From positions 1-64,000 of the forward strand of contig CBDCNH010000005.1 in assembly GCA_965219015.1 (NCBI GenBank): a DNA stretch of 64,000 nt. The letters run 5' to 3'. This document shows positions 25,734-33,778 of this stretch, in pieces. Both the position numbers and the translations under genes were made by a program. Numbering within the stretch: position 1 is the stretch's first letter; each line of letters begins with the position of its first letter. The notes below the pieces were generated by a model. The model was not told the origin of the DNA and made no database searches. It saw only the letters and a program-made list of their open reading frames with translations. Source of the DNA: CBDCNH01 sp965219015 (GTDB taxonomy: Bacteria > Pseudomonadota > Alphaproteobacteria > Rhodobacterales > Rhodobacteraceae).

Positions 25734-27139
25734 GCGGACGGGTCGATCTGTGCATCATCGGGGCAGGCTCGGGCGGGCTCTCGGTCGCGGCGGGCGCGGT
25801 GCAGATGGGCGCGAGCGTGGTGCTCATCGAACAGGGCAAGATGGGGGGCGACTGCCTCAACGTCGGCTGCGTGCCGTCGAAGTCGCTGATCGCGGCGGCG
25901 GGCAAGGCGCGCGCCATGGCGGGCGGCTTCGGCGTTGCGGCGCAACCGGCCGAGGTCGATTTTCAAGCGGCGCAGGCACATGTCCGGGCCGTCATCGCGC
26001 GGATCGCGCCCATCGACAGCCAGGCACGCTACGAGGGGCTCGGCTGCCGGGTGATCCGGGATACCGCGCGCTTCGTCGGGCCGGATGCCATCGAGGTCGC
26101 GGGCGAGCGCATCACGGCGCGGCGGTTCGTCATCGCAACGGGGTCGCGGCCGAAGATCCCGCCGATCGATGGCATCGATGGCGTGCCATACCTGACCAAC
26201 GAGACGATCTTCGACCTCACCGAGCGGCCGGGGCACCTCGTCATCATCGGTGGCGGACCGATCGGCTGCGAGCTCGCGCAAGCGCACCGGCGGCTCGGCG
26301 CGGAGGTCACGGTGATCGACGGTGGCCGGGCGCTGCCGAAGGATGATCCCGAGCTGGCGGCGGTCGTGCTCGACCGGCTTCGCGCCGAGGGCGTGCGTTT
26401 CGCGCCGGGCGGGCAGGCAGCGTCGGTCGCGGGGGGGGCAGGCGCCATCGCAGTCACGCTCAAGGACGGCTCCCGCATCGAGGGCACGCATCTTCTCGTC
26501 GCGGCCGGGCGCCAGTCCGTGACCGACACGCTCGACCTCGACCGCGCCGGCGTCGAGATTTCGGAGAACGGCTTGAGCGTCGACCGGAGCCTGCGGACGA
26601 CGAACCGGCGGATCTACGCCGTCGGCGACGTCGCGGGGCTTCAGCGCTTTACCCATGTCGCGGGCTACCATGCGGGCGTGGTGATCCGGTCGCTCATGTT
26701 CGCGCTGCCCTCGCGGCTCCGCGACGATCATATCCCCTGGGCCACCTACACCGATCCGGAACTGGCGCAGGTCGGCCTGACCGAGGCGCAGGCGACGAAG
26801 GTCCACGGTCACCGGCTGACGGTCGTCCGGTTTCGCTACGACGACAACGATCGCGCAGTGACGGCTGGCGAGACGGACGGGCTCGTCAAGCTGATGGTCG
26901 CGGGCGGCCGGCCCGTCGGCGCCACCATTGTCGGTGCGGAGGCGGGCGAGCTCATCGGCTTCTGGGCGCTCGCCATCGCGGCCCGGCTCAAGATGTCGAG
27001 CATCGCCGGTGCGGTCCTGCCCTATCCGACGCTCGGAGAGATCAACAAGCGAGCGGCTGGCGCCTATTTTTCCCCACAGCTCTTTGATAATGTGTGGGTG
27101 AAACGCGTGGTGCGGTTGGTGCAGGCCGTCGTGCCCTGA
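25730..27139 (+). CDS. FAD-dependent pyridine nucleotide-disulfide oxidoreductase
   Basis: A 469-residue flavoprotein of the dihydrolipoamide dehydrogenase / mercuric reductase family. FAD motif CIIGAGSGGLSVA is at residues 8-20, the redox-active disulfide is C42-C47 (GGDCLNVGCVPSKSL), and the NAD(P)H motif is VIIGGGPIGCELA. The C-terminal dimer domain has VLPYPTLGEINKR, lacking the His of the HxxxxE pair used by lipoamide dehydrogenase, so it is probably not one. No MerA N-terminal metal domain is present. The ATG overlaps the TVP38 stop. Confidence 0.88.
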   Translation: MSGRVDLCIIGAGSGGLSVAAGAVQMGASVVLIEQGKMGGDCLNVGCVPSKSLIAAAGKARAMAGGFGVAAQPAEVDFQAAQAHVRAVIARIAPIDSQARYEGLGCRVIRDTARFVGPDAIEVAGERITARRFVIATGSRPKIPPIDGIDGVPYLTNETIFDLTERPGHLVIIGGGPIGCELAQAHRRLGAEVTVIDGGRALPKDDPELAAVVLDRLRAEGVRFAPGGQAASVAGGAGAIAVTLKDGSRIEGTHLLVAAGRQSVTDTLDLDRAGVEISENGLSVDRSLRTTNRRIYAVGDVAGLQRFTHVAGYHAGVVIRSLMFALPSRLRDDHIPWATYTDPELAQVGLTEAQATKVHGHRLTVVRFRYDDNDRAVTAGETDGLVKLMVAGGRPVGATIVGAEAGELIGFWALAIAARLKMSSIAGAVLPYPTLGEINKRAAGAYFSPQLFDNVWVKRVVRLVQAVVP

Positions 27140-27167
27140 GCCGCGACCGCTGCCCGGCAAGGTCTTC

Positions 27168-28574
27168 ATGTCCGTCAATTCGCTGTCCGGCCGCTTCTTG
27201 TTGCTCACCGTGGCCTTCGTGATGCTGGCCGAGGTGCTCATCTTCGTGCCGTCGGTCGCGCGCCACCGCGAGGACTATCTTCTGCTTCGGCTCGAGCGCG
27301 CGCAGATCGCTTCGCTCGCACTGCTCGCCACGGACGAGATGATTTCGCCGGAGCTCGAGAAGGAGCTGCTCGCCAATGCCGGTGTCTACAACGTGATCCT
27401 CCGGCGCGACGAGATGCGCCAGCTGATCCTGTCGTCGCCGGTGCCGCAGCCGATCTCGGCGACGTACAATCTGCGGGATGCCACGTTCTTCTCGCAGATC
27501 GGCGACGCCCTGATGGTGCTCGTCCAACCCGGCAACCGGATGATCCAGGTGATCGGCAACCCGACGCAGGCAGCCGGGCTTCTCATCGAGGTCACGATCG
27601 ATACCGCCCCGATGCGCCGCTCGATGATCGCCTACGGCCTACGGATCCTGCTGCTCTCCGCCATCATCTCGGTGCTGACCGCATGCCTGCTCTTCTTCGC
27701 AGTTCGCCGGCTCCTCGTGATGCCGATCAAGCGCGTCGTAGCTCATATGACAGCCTATTCGGAGGAGCCCGAGGATGCGCGCCGGGTGATCGAGCCGACC
27801 GCCTCGGTGCGCGAGCTACGCGACGCCGAGGTCGCGCTGCAATCGCTCCAGCAGCACCTGACCGGAGCCCTGAAGCAGCGTGAGCGACTGGCGCAGCTCG
27901 GGGGGGCGATCGCGAAGATCAGCCACGATTTGCGGAACCTGCTGACGACGGCACAGCTCTTTGCCGATCGGCTCGAACGCAGCGACGACCCCGCCGTGGC
28001 GCGCGCGGCGCCGAAGCTGGTCGGATCGCTGTCTCGCGCGATCAACCTCTGCGAGAGCACGCTAGCCTTTGGCAAGGCCGAGGAACCGCCGCCGACGCTC
28101 GGGCGCTTCACTCTCGCGGCCCTGGTGGAGGACGTGATCGAGACCGAGCGTCTCGCGTCTCCGGACGGCACGATTGCCATCGAGGAAAGCATCGCTCCGA
28201 GCCTCCTGATCCGCGGCGACAGCGAACAGCTGTTCCGCGTGCTGTCGAACCTGGTGCGTAACGCCCGACAGGCGATCGAGGCCACGCGAGCGCCGGGGCG
28301 CATCGGGATCAGTGCCGGCGAGGACGACACTGCCTGGTGGATCCGTATCGAAGACAGTGGCCCCGGCATGCCCGCCAAGGCCCGCGAGCACCTCTTCACC
28401 GCATTTCAGGGTGGCGCGCGCAAGGGCGGCTTCGGCCTCGGCCTCGCCATTGCCGCCGAGCTCGTCCGCGGCCACGGTGGCCGGCTCGACCTCGTGCGGA
28501 GCGGGCGTGACGGCACGGTCTTTGTGATCCGGCTGCCGAAGACCGCCGCCATCCTCGATACGGCGGCGCAGTAG
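27168..28574 (+). CDS. Sensor histidine kinase
   Basis: A 468-residue membrane histidine kinase. Two spans (about residues 9-29 and 150-172) enclose a periplasmic sensor of about 120 residues, followed by a HAMP-like linker. The phosphoacceptor histidine is in KISHDLRNLLTTAQL, and the ATPase domain has the N box NLVRNARQAIE and G boxes EDSGPGMP and GFGLGLAIAAELV. No response regulator gene lies next to it, so its partner is elsewhere. It lies 28 bases after the flavoprotein gene and could be co-transcribed. The signal sensed is unknown. Confidence 0.9.
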   Translation: MSVNSLSGRFLLLTVAFVMLAEVLIFVPSVARHREDYLLLRLERAQIASLALLATDEMISPELEKELLANAGVYNVILRRDEMRQLILSSPVPQPISATYNLRDATFFSQIGDALMVLVQPGNRMIQVIGNPTQAAGLLIEVTIDTAPMRRSMIAYGLRILLLSAIISVLTACLLFFAVRRLLVMPIKRVVAHMTAYSEEPEDARRVIEPTASVRELRDAEVALQSLQQHLTGALKQRERLAQLGGAIAKISHDLRNLLTTAQLFADRLERSDDPAVARAAPKLVGSLSRAINLCESTLAFGKAEEPPPTLGRFTLAALVEDVIETERLASPDGTIAIEESIAPSLLIRGDSEQLFRVLSNLVRNARQAIEATRAPGRIGISAGEDDTAWWIRIEDSGPGMPAKAREHLFTAFQGGARKGGFGLGLAIAAELVRGHGGRLDLVRSGRDGTVFVIRLPKTAAILDTAAQ

Positions 28575-28624
28575 CCAGTTGCGCCTTGCAATGGTCCGCG
28601 CCCGCCGCTACTCCCCGCCACGGC

Positions 28625-28701
28625 GCACCCGTAGCTCAGCTGGATAGAGCATCAGACTACGAATCTGAGGGTCGGGCGTTCGAATCGCTCCGGGTGCACC
28701 A
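28625..28701 (+). tRNA. tRNA-Arg (anticodon ACG)
   Basis: The 77-base gene folds as a tRNA. Acceptor stem GCACCCG pairs with CGGGTGC, the D-stem region is GCTCAGCTGGATAGAGC, the anticodon arm CAGACTACGAATCTG has loop anticodon ACG, and the T-arm carries GTTCGAATC. CCA is encoded at 28699-28701. The wobble A is normally deaminated to inosine, reading CGU, CGC and CGA. Confidence 0.95.
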
Positions 28702-28742
28702 CCGCGATTTCAACCTTCGCACCGCGCCACTATCAGTGCAGT

Positions 28743-30602
28743 TCACCTGACCCGCGCAGGCGAGGTCAGAAACCGGTGCCGCATCGTCCGCGGAGGGGCA
28801 GGCGACCGGCACACTCTTTCGGCGCACGATTGCCCGGATCGGACGTGCCGGTGCGGTGACATCCACCTTGTTCTCCTCAGCGCAACCCTGCTAAACCCCC
28901 CGACGGAGTGGTGGCCGAGCGGTCGAAGGCACACCCCTGCTAAGGGTGCAGACGGGGAACCGTCTCGAGGGTTCGAATCCCTTCCGCTCCGCCACTTCGG
29001 AACAAAGCTGGGCACTGCGCTCGGCAGCGTTCCCGCTCCGCCTACGGCGGAAAGCGTCCGCAGCAGGTCGCTTTTCGATCCCATGATGCGAACTTCGCCG
29101 TCGTCAACCTCGACGCGCTGTGCAAGCGCGCGAAGGTGGTCGCGACGATAGCCGCCGCCGTCAAGGCGGATGCGCTGGCGTGCGGTCTGCGCGAACTTGC
29201 GCAGCATCGGCGCGGTGATCGCCTTCTGGCCCGCGCTTTCGAGCATCGCCGATGCGCGGTCGGCATCGACGCGCGACTGGTCGCGGGTGGCCTTGAGGCT
29301 GGCGATGCGGTCCTTGAGATCGGGGTCGTCGAGATCGGCGACGCCGCTCTCGATGGCGTCGTAGAGGCGCTTGAGCCGTAGGGCGGTCTCGGTCGCGCGC
29401 TTGTTCAGGTCAGCGATGTGATCGCGGCGGCGCTCGGTGCGCTTCTGCCTTCGGTCGAGGACCGCCGCCAGCACTTCCTCCAGACGCGCCGGATCGAGCG
29501 GTCGGTCTTCCAGATGTCGGGCGACCAGCGCGTCCAGCTTTTCCATCGGAACCGTCATGCCGGTGCAGGCGGTCGGCTCTTGCCGGGCCTTGGTCGAGCA
29601 GGTGTAGTAGCGATAGCGCCCGCCCTTGCTGGTGCGGATGGTCATGGCCCCGCCGCACTTGGCGCAATGGATCAGGCCGGTAAGGAGGGTGGGACCGCCC
29701 ACGACTTGGGGCGGCGCAACCTTCGGGTTGCGGGCCTTCATGCGGGCCTTAACGGCATCGAACACGGCCTGGTCGATGATCGGCGGCACCGCGACGGGAA
29801 TGACTTCCTCGTCCAGCTTGTCGTCGCCGTTCTTGGTGCGGCGGTTGAACTCGTGGCGTCCGATATAGGTTTGCCGGGTCAGCATCCGATGGACCGTGCC
29901 GATCCCCCAGCGCCCGCCGTCGCGGGTGAAGATGCTGCGCTCGTTGAGGTGCTTGGTGATCGACTTGACGCCCATCGGGCCGCTGGCACCGTCGCCCTCC
30001 AGCGCAAGCCGGAACGCCAGCCGCACGGTGTCGGCGTGAAGCGGGTCGATCTCCAGCTTCTTCTTGATCTTCGCTCCGCGCTGTTCGGCGGCGACGACGC
30101 GGTAGCCGATCGGCGGCAACGAGCCGTTCCAGAAACCTTGCCGCGCGTTCTCCTTCAAGGCGCGCAGGACGTGCTTGGCGTTCTCCTTGGACTGATACTC
30201 GTCAAACAGCGCCATGATCTGGCGCATCATGACGTGCATCGGGTCGTCGCCCATCTCCTGGGTGATGGACAACAGGCGGATGCCGTTCTTCGCCAGCTTG
30301 CGGACGTAGAACTCCAGATCGAAGTGATCGCGGAAAAACCGGCCGAACGAATGGACGACAACCACCTCGAACGGCGCGGGTTTTGCCGTCCCGGCCTCGA
30401 TCATCTGCTGGAACTCGGGGCGGCGGTCATTGGTGGCGGATGCGCCCGCGTCCACGAACGTCTCGACAAGCTGGTAGCCGCGCGCGGTGCAATAGGCTTC
30501 GCCCTGCTTGCGCTGATCGGGGATCGACACGTCATGCTCGGCCTGCCGTGCAGTCGAGACGCGCAGGTAAAGGGCCGCCCGCAGAGGAACGGCGGCGGTC
30601 AC
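28743..30602 (-). CDS. Large serine recombinase with tRNA-derived C-terminal tail
   Basis: A phage- or ICE-type large serine integrase. The resolvase domain (1-150) has the catalytic serine S16 in ALYLRVSTARQ and the arginines of VVHSFGRFFRDHFD. A recombinase domain follows (KSITKHLNERSIFTRDGG), then a zinc-ribbon (LIHCAKCGGAMTIR ... YTCSTKA) and a coiled coil. Reading stays open past VPSFVPKWR through the antisense strand of tRNA-Ser, adding about 85 residues (28743-28994) that are not conserved protein. The 3' end of the gene thus forms the attachment junction. It overlaps the downstream-of-promoter antitoxin gene by four bases and is probably co-transcribed with it. Confidence 0.88.
   Translation of the reverse strand: MTAAVPLRAALYLRVSTARQAEHDVSIPDQRKQGEAYCTARGYQLVETFVDAGASATNDRRPEFQQMIEAGTAKPAPFEVVVVHSFGRFFRDHFDLEFYVRKLAKNGIRLLSITQEMGDDPMHVMMRQIMALFDEYQSKENAKHVLRALKENARQGFWNGSLPPIGYRVVAAEQRGAKIKKKLEIDPLHADTVRLAFRLALEGDGASGPMGVKSITKHLNERSIFTRDGGRWGIGTVHRMLTRQTYIGRHEFNRRTKNGDDKLDEEVIPVAVPPIIDQAVFDAVKARMKARNPKVAPPQVVGGPTLLTGLIHCAKCGGAMTIRTSKGGRYRYYTCSTKARQEPTACTGMTVPMEKLDALVARHLEDRPLDPARLEEVLAAVLDRRQKRTERRRDHIADLNKRATETALRLKRLYDAIESGVADLDDPDLKDRIASLKATRDQSRVDADRASAMLESAGQKAITAPMLRKFAQTARQRIRLDGGGYRRDHLRALAQRVEVDDGEVRIMGSKSDLLRTLSAVGGAGTLPSAVPSFVPKWRSGRDSNPRDGSPSAPLAGVCLRPLGHHSVGGFSRVALRRTRWMSPHRHVRSGQSCAERVCRSPAPPRTMRHRFLTSPARVR
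28905..28994 (+). tRNA. tRNA-Ser (anticodon GCU), integration target
   Basis: A 90-base class-II tRNA. Acceptor GGAGTGG pairs with CCGCTCC (one T-G wobble). The anticodon loop CTGCTAA shows GCT, a long variable arm follows, and the T-arm has GGTTCGAATCCC. CCA is encoded at 28992-28994. The serine recombinase gene abuts its 3' end on the opposite strand, so the tRNA end is the likely attachment site of the mobile region. Confidence 0.95.
28984..28999. other. Putative attachment site at the tRNA-Ser 3' end
   Basis: The junction between the tRNA-Ser acceptor end and the recombinase coding sequence is the expected left attachment site, since recombinase genes usually sit at the edge of their element. 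I found no convincing second copy of this sequence to the right, so the right end has probably been lost or the shared core is only a few bases. Confidence 0.4.
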
Positions 30603-30943
30603 GCTGCCTTCTCCACCACACGGAGCCGCCCGCGCTGGCGGCTCCTGGGTGGCGCTTTGACCACAATGTCCACGTCCTGCCCGAGCGCGGTTAGGCAGCG
30701 CAGCAGCCGATCGCTGGAGAAGCCGGTCAGCCGGCCGTTGATCAGCGCCGACACCTTGGGCTGGTCGAGCCCGACCATCTCGGCCGCCGCCGCCTGGGTC
30801 AGCCTTCGGCGCTTGATCGCCTCGCGGATGTGACTGGCGAGTTGAGCCTTCGCCAGTTCCTCCTCTGGCTCGGCGACGCCAAGGTCGGCGAACACATTGC
30901 CGGAGCCTTCCGTCACCTTCATGTCGTCCTGCTTGCTCGCCAT
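30599..30943 (-). CDS. HigA-like XRE-family antitoxin
   Basis: A 114-residue helix-turn-helix protein resembling HigA-type antitoxins that follow a RelE/HigB toxin gene. NVFADLGVAEPEEELAKAQL, the HTH LTQAAAAEMVGLDQPKVSALING and LLRCLTALGQDVDIVVKAP are family features. An alternative start is the in-frame ATG at 30920-30922. The toxin that should precede it is reduced to a short C-terminal remnant. Its stop overlaps the recombinase ATG by four bases, so it may now regulate the recombinase. Confidence 0.8.
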   Translation of the reverse strand: MASKQDDMKVTEGSGNVFADLGVAEPEEELAKAQLASHIREAIKRRRLTQAAAAEMVGLDQPKVSALINGRLTGFSSDRLLRCLTALGQDVDIVVKAPPRSRQRGRLRVVEKAA

Positions 30944-31012
30944 TGCTCGTGGTCCTCTCTGGCTCGCTTCAATCTCTGTTCGATCAGCGCGAGACCTTGC
31001 TCGCGGTTCGGC
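30920..31012 (-). pseudogene. Possible C-terminal remnant of a RelE/HigB toxin
   Basis: Upstream of the antitoxin, the minus strand reads PNREQGLALIEQRLKRARE and DHEQWRASRTT before a TGA that overlaps the antitoxin's second ATG. This is the layout and amphipathic basic helix expected of a HigB-type toxin C-terminus. An in-frame stop precedes it, so only about 30 residues survive. The identification rests on position and general similarity. Confidence 0.3.
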
Positions 31013-31182
31013 TAGAAATCGCCCCCGACCTCGATGAGGATTTGCTTTGGCGGTGCTACGAAATCCAGAAGAAACATCAATTTGCTCGCGAGCGATCCCA
31101 CTCCGCCCAGGCGATGGATCGGCTCATCGAAGACCGCGTCAATGCGCTTGTCGCAACGAGCGGCGAGGAAGGTGTTTCTTGA
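30943..31182 (+). CDS. Small protein coupled to the DndD-like gene, possibly 5'-truncated
   Basis: A 79-residue reading frame ending in a TGATG overlap with the DndD-like start, which suggests a genuine translationally coupled gene. The charged second half (DLDEDLLWRCYEIQKKHQF followed by ARERSHSAQAMDRLIEDRV) resembles small proteins that accompany DndD-like ATPases in DNA-modification systems. The first 20 residues overlap the toxin remnant on the other strand and may not be original, so the true start may be lost. Function is unknown. Confidence 0.45.
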   Translation: MLVVLSGSLQSLFDQRETLLAVRLEIAPDLDEDLLWRCYEIQKKHQFARERSHSAQAMDRLIEDRVNALVATSGEEGVS

Positions 31183-31907
31183 TGAAGCTTCATAGCATAA
31201 CGATGAAGAACTTCATGCCTTACAAGGGCCAAGCCTGTGTGGAGTTTCCGCAAGACGAGTTCAGAAATGTCATGCTCGTTTTCGGCGACAACATGCGGGG
31301 GAAAACCAGCCTTCTGAACGCGCTGCGTTGGGGCTTCTACGAGCGGGCGGTCGGGCGGCATTCGACGACAATTCCGCTCCACGAAATTCTCAACAAGGAA
31401 GCGGCCCTTGAAGGGGATTGGACCGTAGAAGTCTACATTGAGTTCGAAGCAAACGGGCATTCCTACGACCTCCGACGCCGGGCCGAGAAGAGAGCCGCTG
31501 TATCTACCCCACAGCGGCCCGAGGATTTTCAGGCCCAGGTTTTTCTCCGGAAGGACGGGATTCCGGTTCAAGGCGATCTGGTGGAAGCGGAGATCAATGG
31601 CATTGCCCCGCAACAGGTCTCGCGTTTTTTTTCTCTTCGATGGCGAACTGCTCGGCGAGTACGAGATGCTCTTGATCGAAGGCAGCGATCAAGGGCGCAA
31701 GGGCGCCAGATCAAGGAAGCCATCGAACGGGTGCTCGGTGTTCCCGCCCTGATTTATGGCAGGGACGAACTCGGGACTCTCCTGAAGGCAGCTCGCAAGA
31801 CTCAACAGCAGGATCTTAAACGCGTCGCGGGGCTGGAGCAACATGCGCAGCAGCAAGCGGAACTCACCTCCCGTCAGGAGTCCTACGAGCGCGACCTAGG
31901 TGTTTGA
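31182..31907 (+). pseudogene. DndD-like AAA ATPase, frameshifted twice and cut by IS481
   Basis: The N-terminal part of an SMC/RecF-type ATPase resembling DndD of DNA phosphorothioation systems. It begins MKLHSITMKNFMPYKG and has Walker A GDNMRGKTSLLNALRWG. An extra T in an eight-T run (31625-31632) shifts the frame, so FFLFDGELLGEYEM is read out of frame. A perfect 8-bp tandem duplication (31691-31698 and 31699-31706) then restores it. Net change is +9, so the frame stays open while about 25 residues are scrambled. The gene stops at the IS481 element, lacking about two thirds of the protein. Confidence 0.75.
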
Positions 31908-32958
31908 TCCCACGGTTTGATGGTGCGATCCTTTCGAATGGATGGAAGGAAGCATTATGGGACAAGTTCGTCACGGCTGCGCCACGACCACGTTCGCCGT
32001 CAGAGCTGCAATACAGCGATCGCAGGCTTCGCTCTCGCAGCTGAGCGGCGAGTTGGGGATCAATCCCAAGACGGTCGCCAAGTGGCGGAAGCGGGCGACG
32101 GTCGAGGATTTGAAGACCGGCCCGAGGGAGCCGCGCTCGACGGTTCTGACAGAGGCCGAGGAGGCGATGATCGTCGCCTTTCGACGGCACACGCTGCTGC
32201 CGCTGGACGACTGCCTCTACGCTCTGCAGCCCTCGATCCCGCACCTGACGCGCTCGGCGCTACATCGGTGCCTGCAGCGGCATGGCATCTCCCGCCTGCC
32301 GGACGTCGAGGGGGAAAAGCCCAAACGACAGAGGTTCAAGCGCTACGCGATCGGGTTCTTTCATATCGATATTGCCGAGGTTCAGACCTCCGAGGGCAAG
32401 CTTTACCTGTTCGTCGGCATCGACCGGACCAGCAAGTTTGCCGTGACCCAACTCGTCGAGAAGGCAGACCGAAAGACGGCTTGGGAGTTCCTCCAGCACT
32501 TCGCCTGCGGCTCATCCTATCAGGTCCATACGATCCTCACGGACAACGGCATCCAGTTCGCCGAGCAGCCCCGGAACCGGAACACCATCTATTCCCGGCC
32601 AATACGCTTTGACATGATCTGCGAAGCCAATGGGATCGAGCACCGCCTGACGAAGCCGAACCACCCTTGGAGAGACGAGGATCAGGAAACGATCCGGTGG
32701 ATCGTTTTCCCGAGGAACGGCCAAGTCGAGCGGATGAACCGGACAATCAAGGACGCCACGGTAAAGCGCTATCATTACGACAGCCACGATCAGCTGCGTA
32801 CGCACCTCGCCGATTTCCTAGCAGCCTACAACTTCGCCCGCAGACTCAAGACCCTCGGCGGCCTCACGCCCTACGAGTACATCTGCAAAATCTGGACATC
32901 AGAGCCAGATCGATTCATCGTCAACCCGATCCACCAAATGCCGGGACTAAACACCTAG
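31896..32958 (+). mobile_element. Complete IS481-family insertion sequence with CTAG target duplication
   Basis: The element spans 31900-32954 (about 1,055 bp). Ends GTGTTTGATCCC and GGGACTAAACAC form an imperfect terminal inverted repeat, flanked on both sides by CTAG (31896-31899 and 32955-32958). CTAG is the preferred target of IS481. It carries one transposase gene. It is inserted in the DndD-like gene on the left. On the right lies unrelated recombinase sequence, so the far side of the target gene has been lost by deletion or rearrangement. Confidence 0.85.
31957..32958 (+). CDS. IS481-family transposase
   Basis: A 333-residue DDE transposase. The N-terminal HTH region has SQLSGELGINPKTVAKWRKR. 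The rve-type catalytic core has FFHIDIAEVQTSEGKLYLF (first D), HTILTDNGIQF (second D) and NGQVERMNRTIKDATVKRY (E). The start at 31957 has GGAAGGA six bases upstream, and an ATG at 31942 is an alternative. The stop codon TAG lies within the CTAG target duplication, so it is completed by the insertion site. The gene looks intact. Confidence 0.92.
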   Translation: MGQVRHGCATTTFAVRAAIQRSQASLSQLSGELGINPKTVAKWRKRATVEDLKTGPREPRSTVLTEAEEAMIVAFRRHTLLPLDDCLYALQPSIPHLTRSALHRCLQRHGISRLPDVEGEKPKRQRFKRYAIGFFHIDIAEVQTSEGKLYLFVGIDRTSKFAVTQLVEKADRKTAWEFLQHFACGSSYQVHTILTDNGIQFAEQPRNRNTIYSRPIRFDMICEANGIEHRLTKPNHPWRDEDQETIRWIVFPRNGQVERMNRTIKDATVKRYHYDSHDQLRTHLADFLAAYNFARRLKTLGGLTPYEYICKIWTSEPDRFIVNPIHQMPGLNT

Positions 32959-33778
32959 TCGTAGTGCTCATCTTCATCGGGCAAGGCCCGCCACGGCCCC
33001 GCGCTACCGGTCTCCCCTCTTTGGACCTCCCCGTAAACTGCCGTAACAGGCGGGTACCTGGGCGAAGAAGGTGCAGAAACAGGTGATCTACTAGAAATAA
33101 CAGGTGGAGAAACCGGACCGGGAGCGAAAGTCGGAGTTGCGACGGGTCGGCGGGATCCGCGTCGGCACTCTCGCCGGGCAACAGATGGGAGCGCATCCGT
33201 GCGAGCGAGCGGATGGGCAGAAGTTCGAGACGGGTGGCGTGAAGTTCGACCCGGGTGATCAGGAGCAGGGGCGGCCCGGAGTGCTCGGTCAGCAGGCGGC
33301 CCAACGTGGCGAGCCGTCTTGCGTCAAGCGCCGCTGCCGAAACGCGGCGCGGAGCCTCGTCGCCCTTCGCGCGTCTGCCGCCATGCTGAAGTGAGGCCAA
33401 GACATAGTAGCGATAGAGCTTGCCACCCCGGCCATAGGCAAAGGCGGGCGACATCACCTGACCGTCGGCATCGAAGATGCGCCCCGTCAGCGGTGCATGC
33501 GCCACGGTCTCGCGGGCCTTCGCCCGGCGCCGGACATGGGCATCGAGCTTCTGTTGCACCGCCTCGAAGAGAGCGCGGTCGATGATCGCCTCGTGAAGAC
33601 CGGGATGGCACATCTCGCGGTGCGGGATCTCGCCGAGATCGAGCCAATTGCGCAGGAGCTGGAAGAGGGCACCCCGGCTGAAAGGAAGGCCGCCAGTGGC
33701 TTTTCCGCTGCCAGTGACGCGGCGCTTCGACACCACGCCCTCCTGCTGCGATTGCCGTTTTAGCGCGTGGACGCCAAG
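32959..33778 (-). pseudogene. Serine recombinase remnant lacking the catalytic domain
   Basis: The minus strand reads the recombinase and zinc-ribbon parts of a large serine recombinase: EGVVSKRRVTGSGKATGGLP, PFSRGALFQLLRNWLDLGEI, HEAIIDRALFEAVQQKLDAH and GKLYRYYVLASLQHGG. The cysteines of the ribbon are not evident. The resolvase domain is missing, replaced by the IS3-family remnant at about 33770. The C-terminal part (LPGESADADPADPSQLRLSL) degrades before the IS481 element. It differs from the intact recombinase at 28743-30602. Confidence 0.75.

Noticed and set aside
31625..31632. The eight-T run as a programmed frameshift or transcription-slippage site
   Set aside because: Slippage at the T-run alone would restore the upstream part but then be thrown out of frame by the 8-bp duplication downstream, and the gene is truncated anyway. 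Simple decay explains it better.
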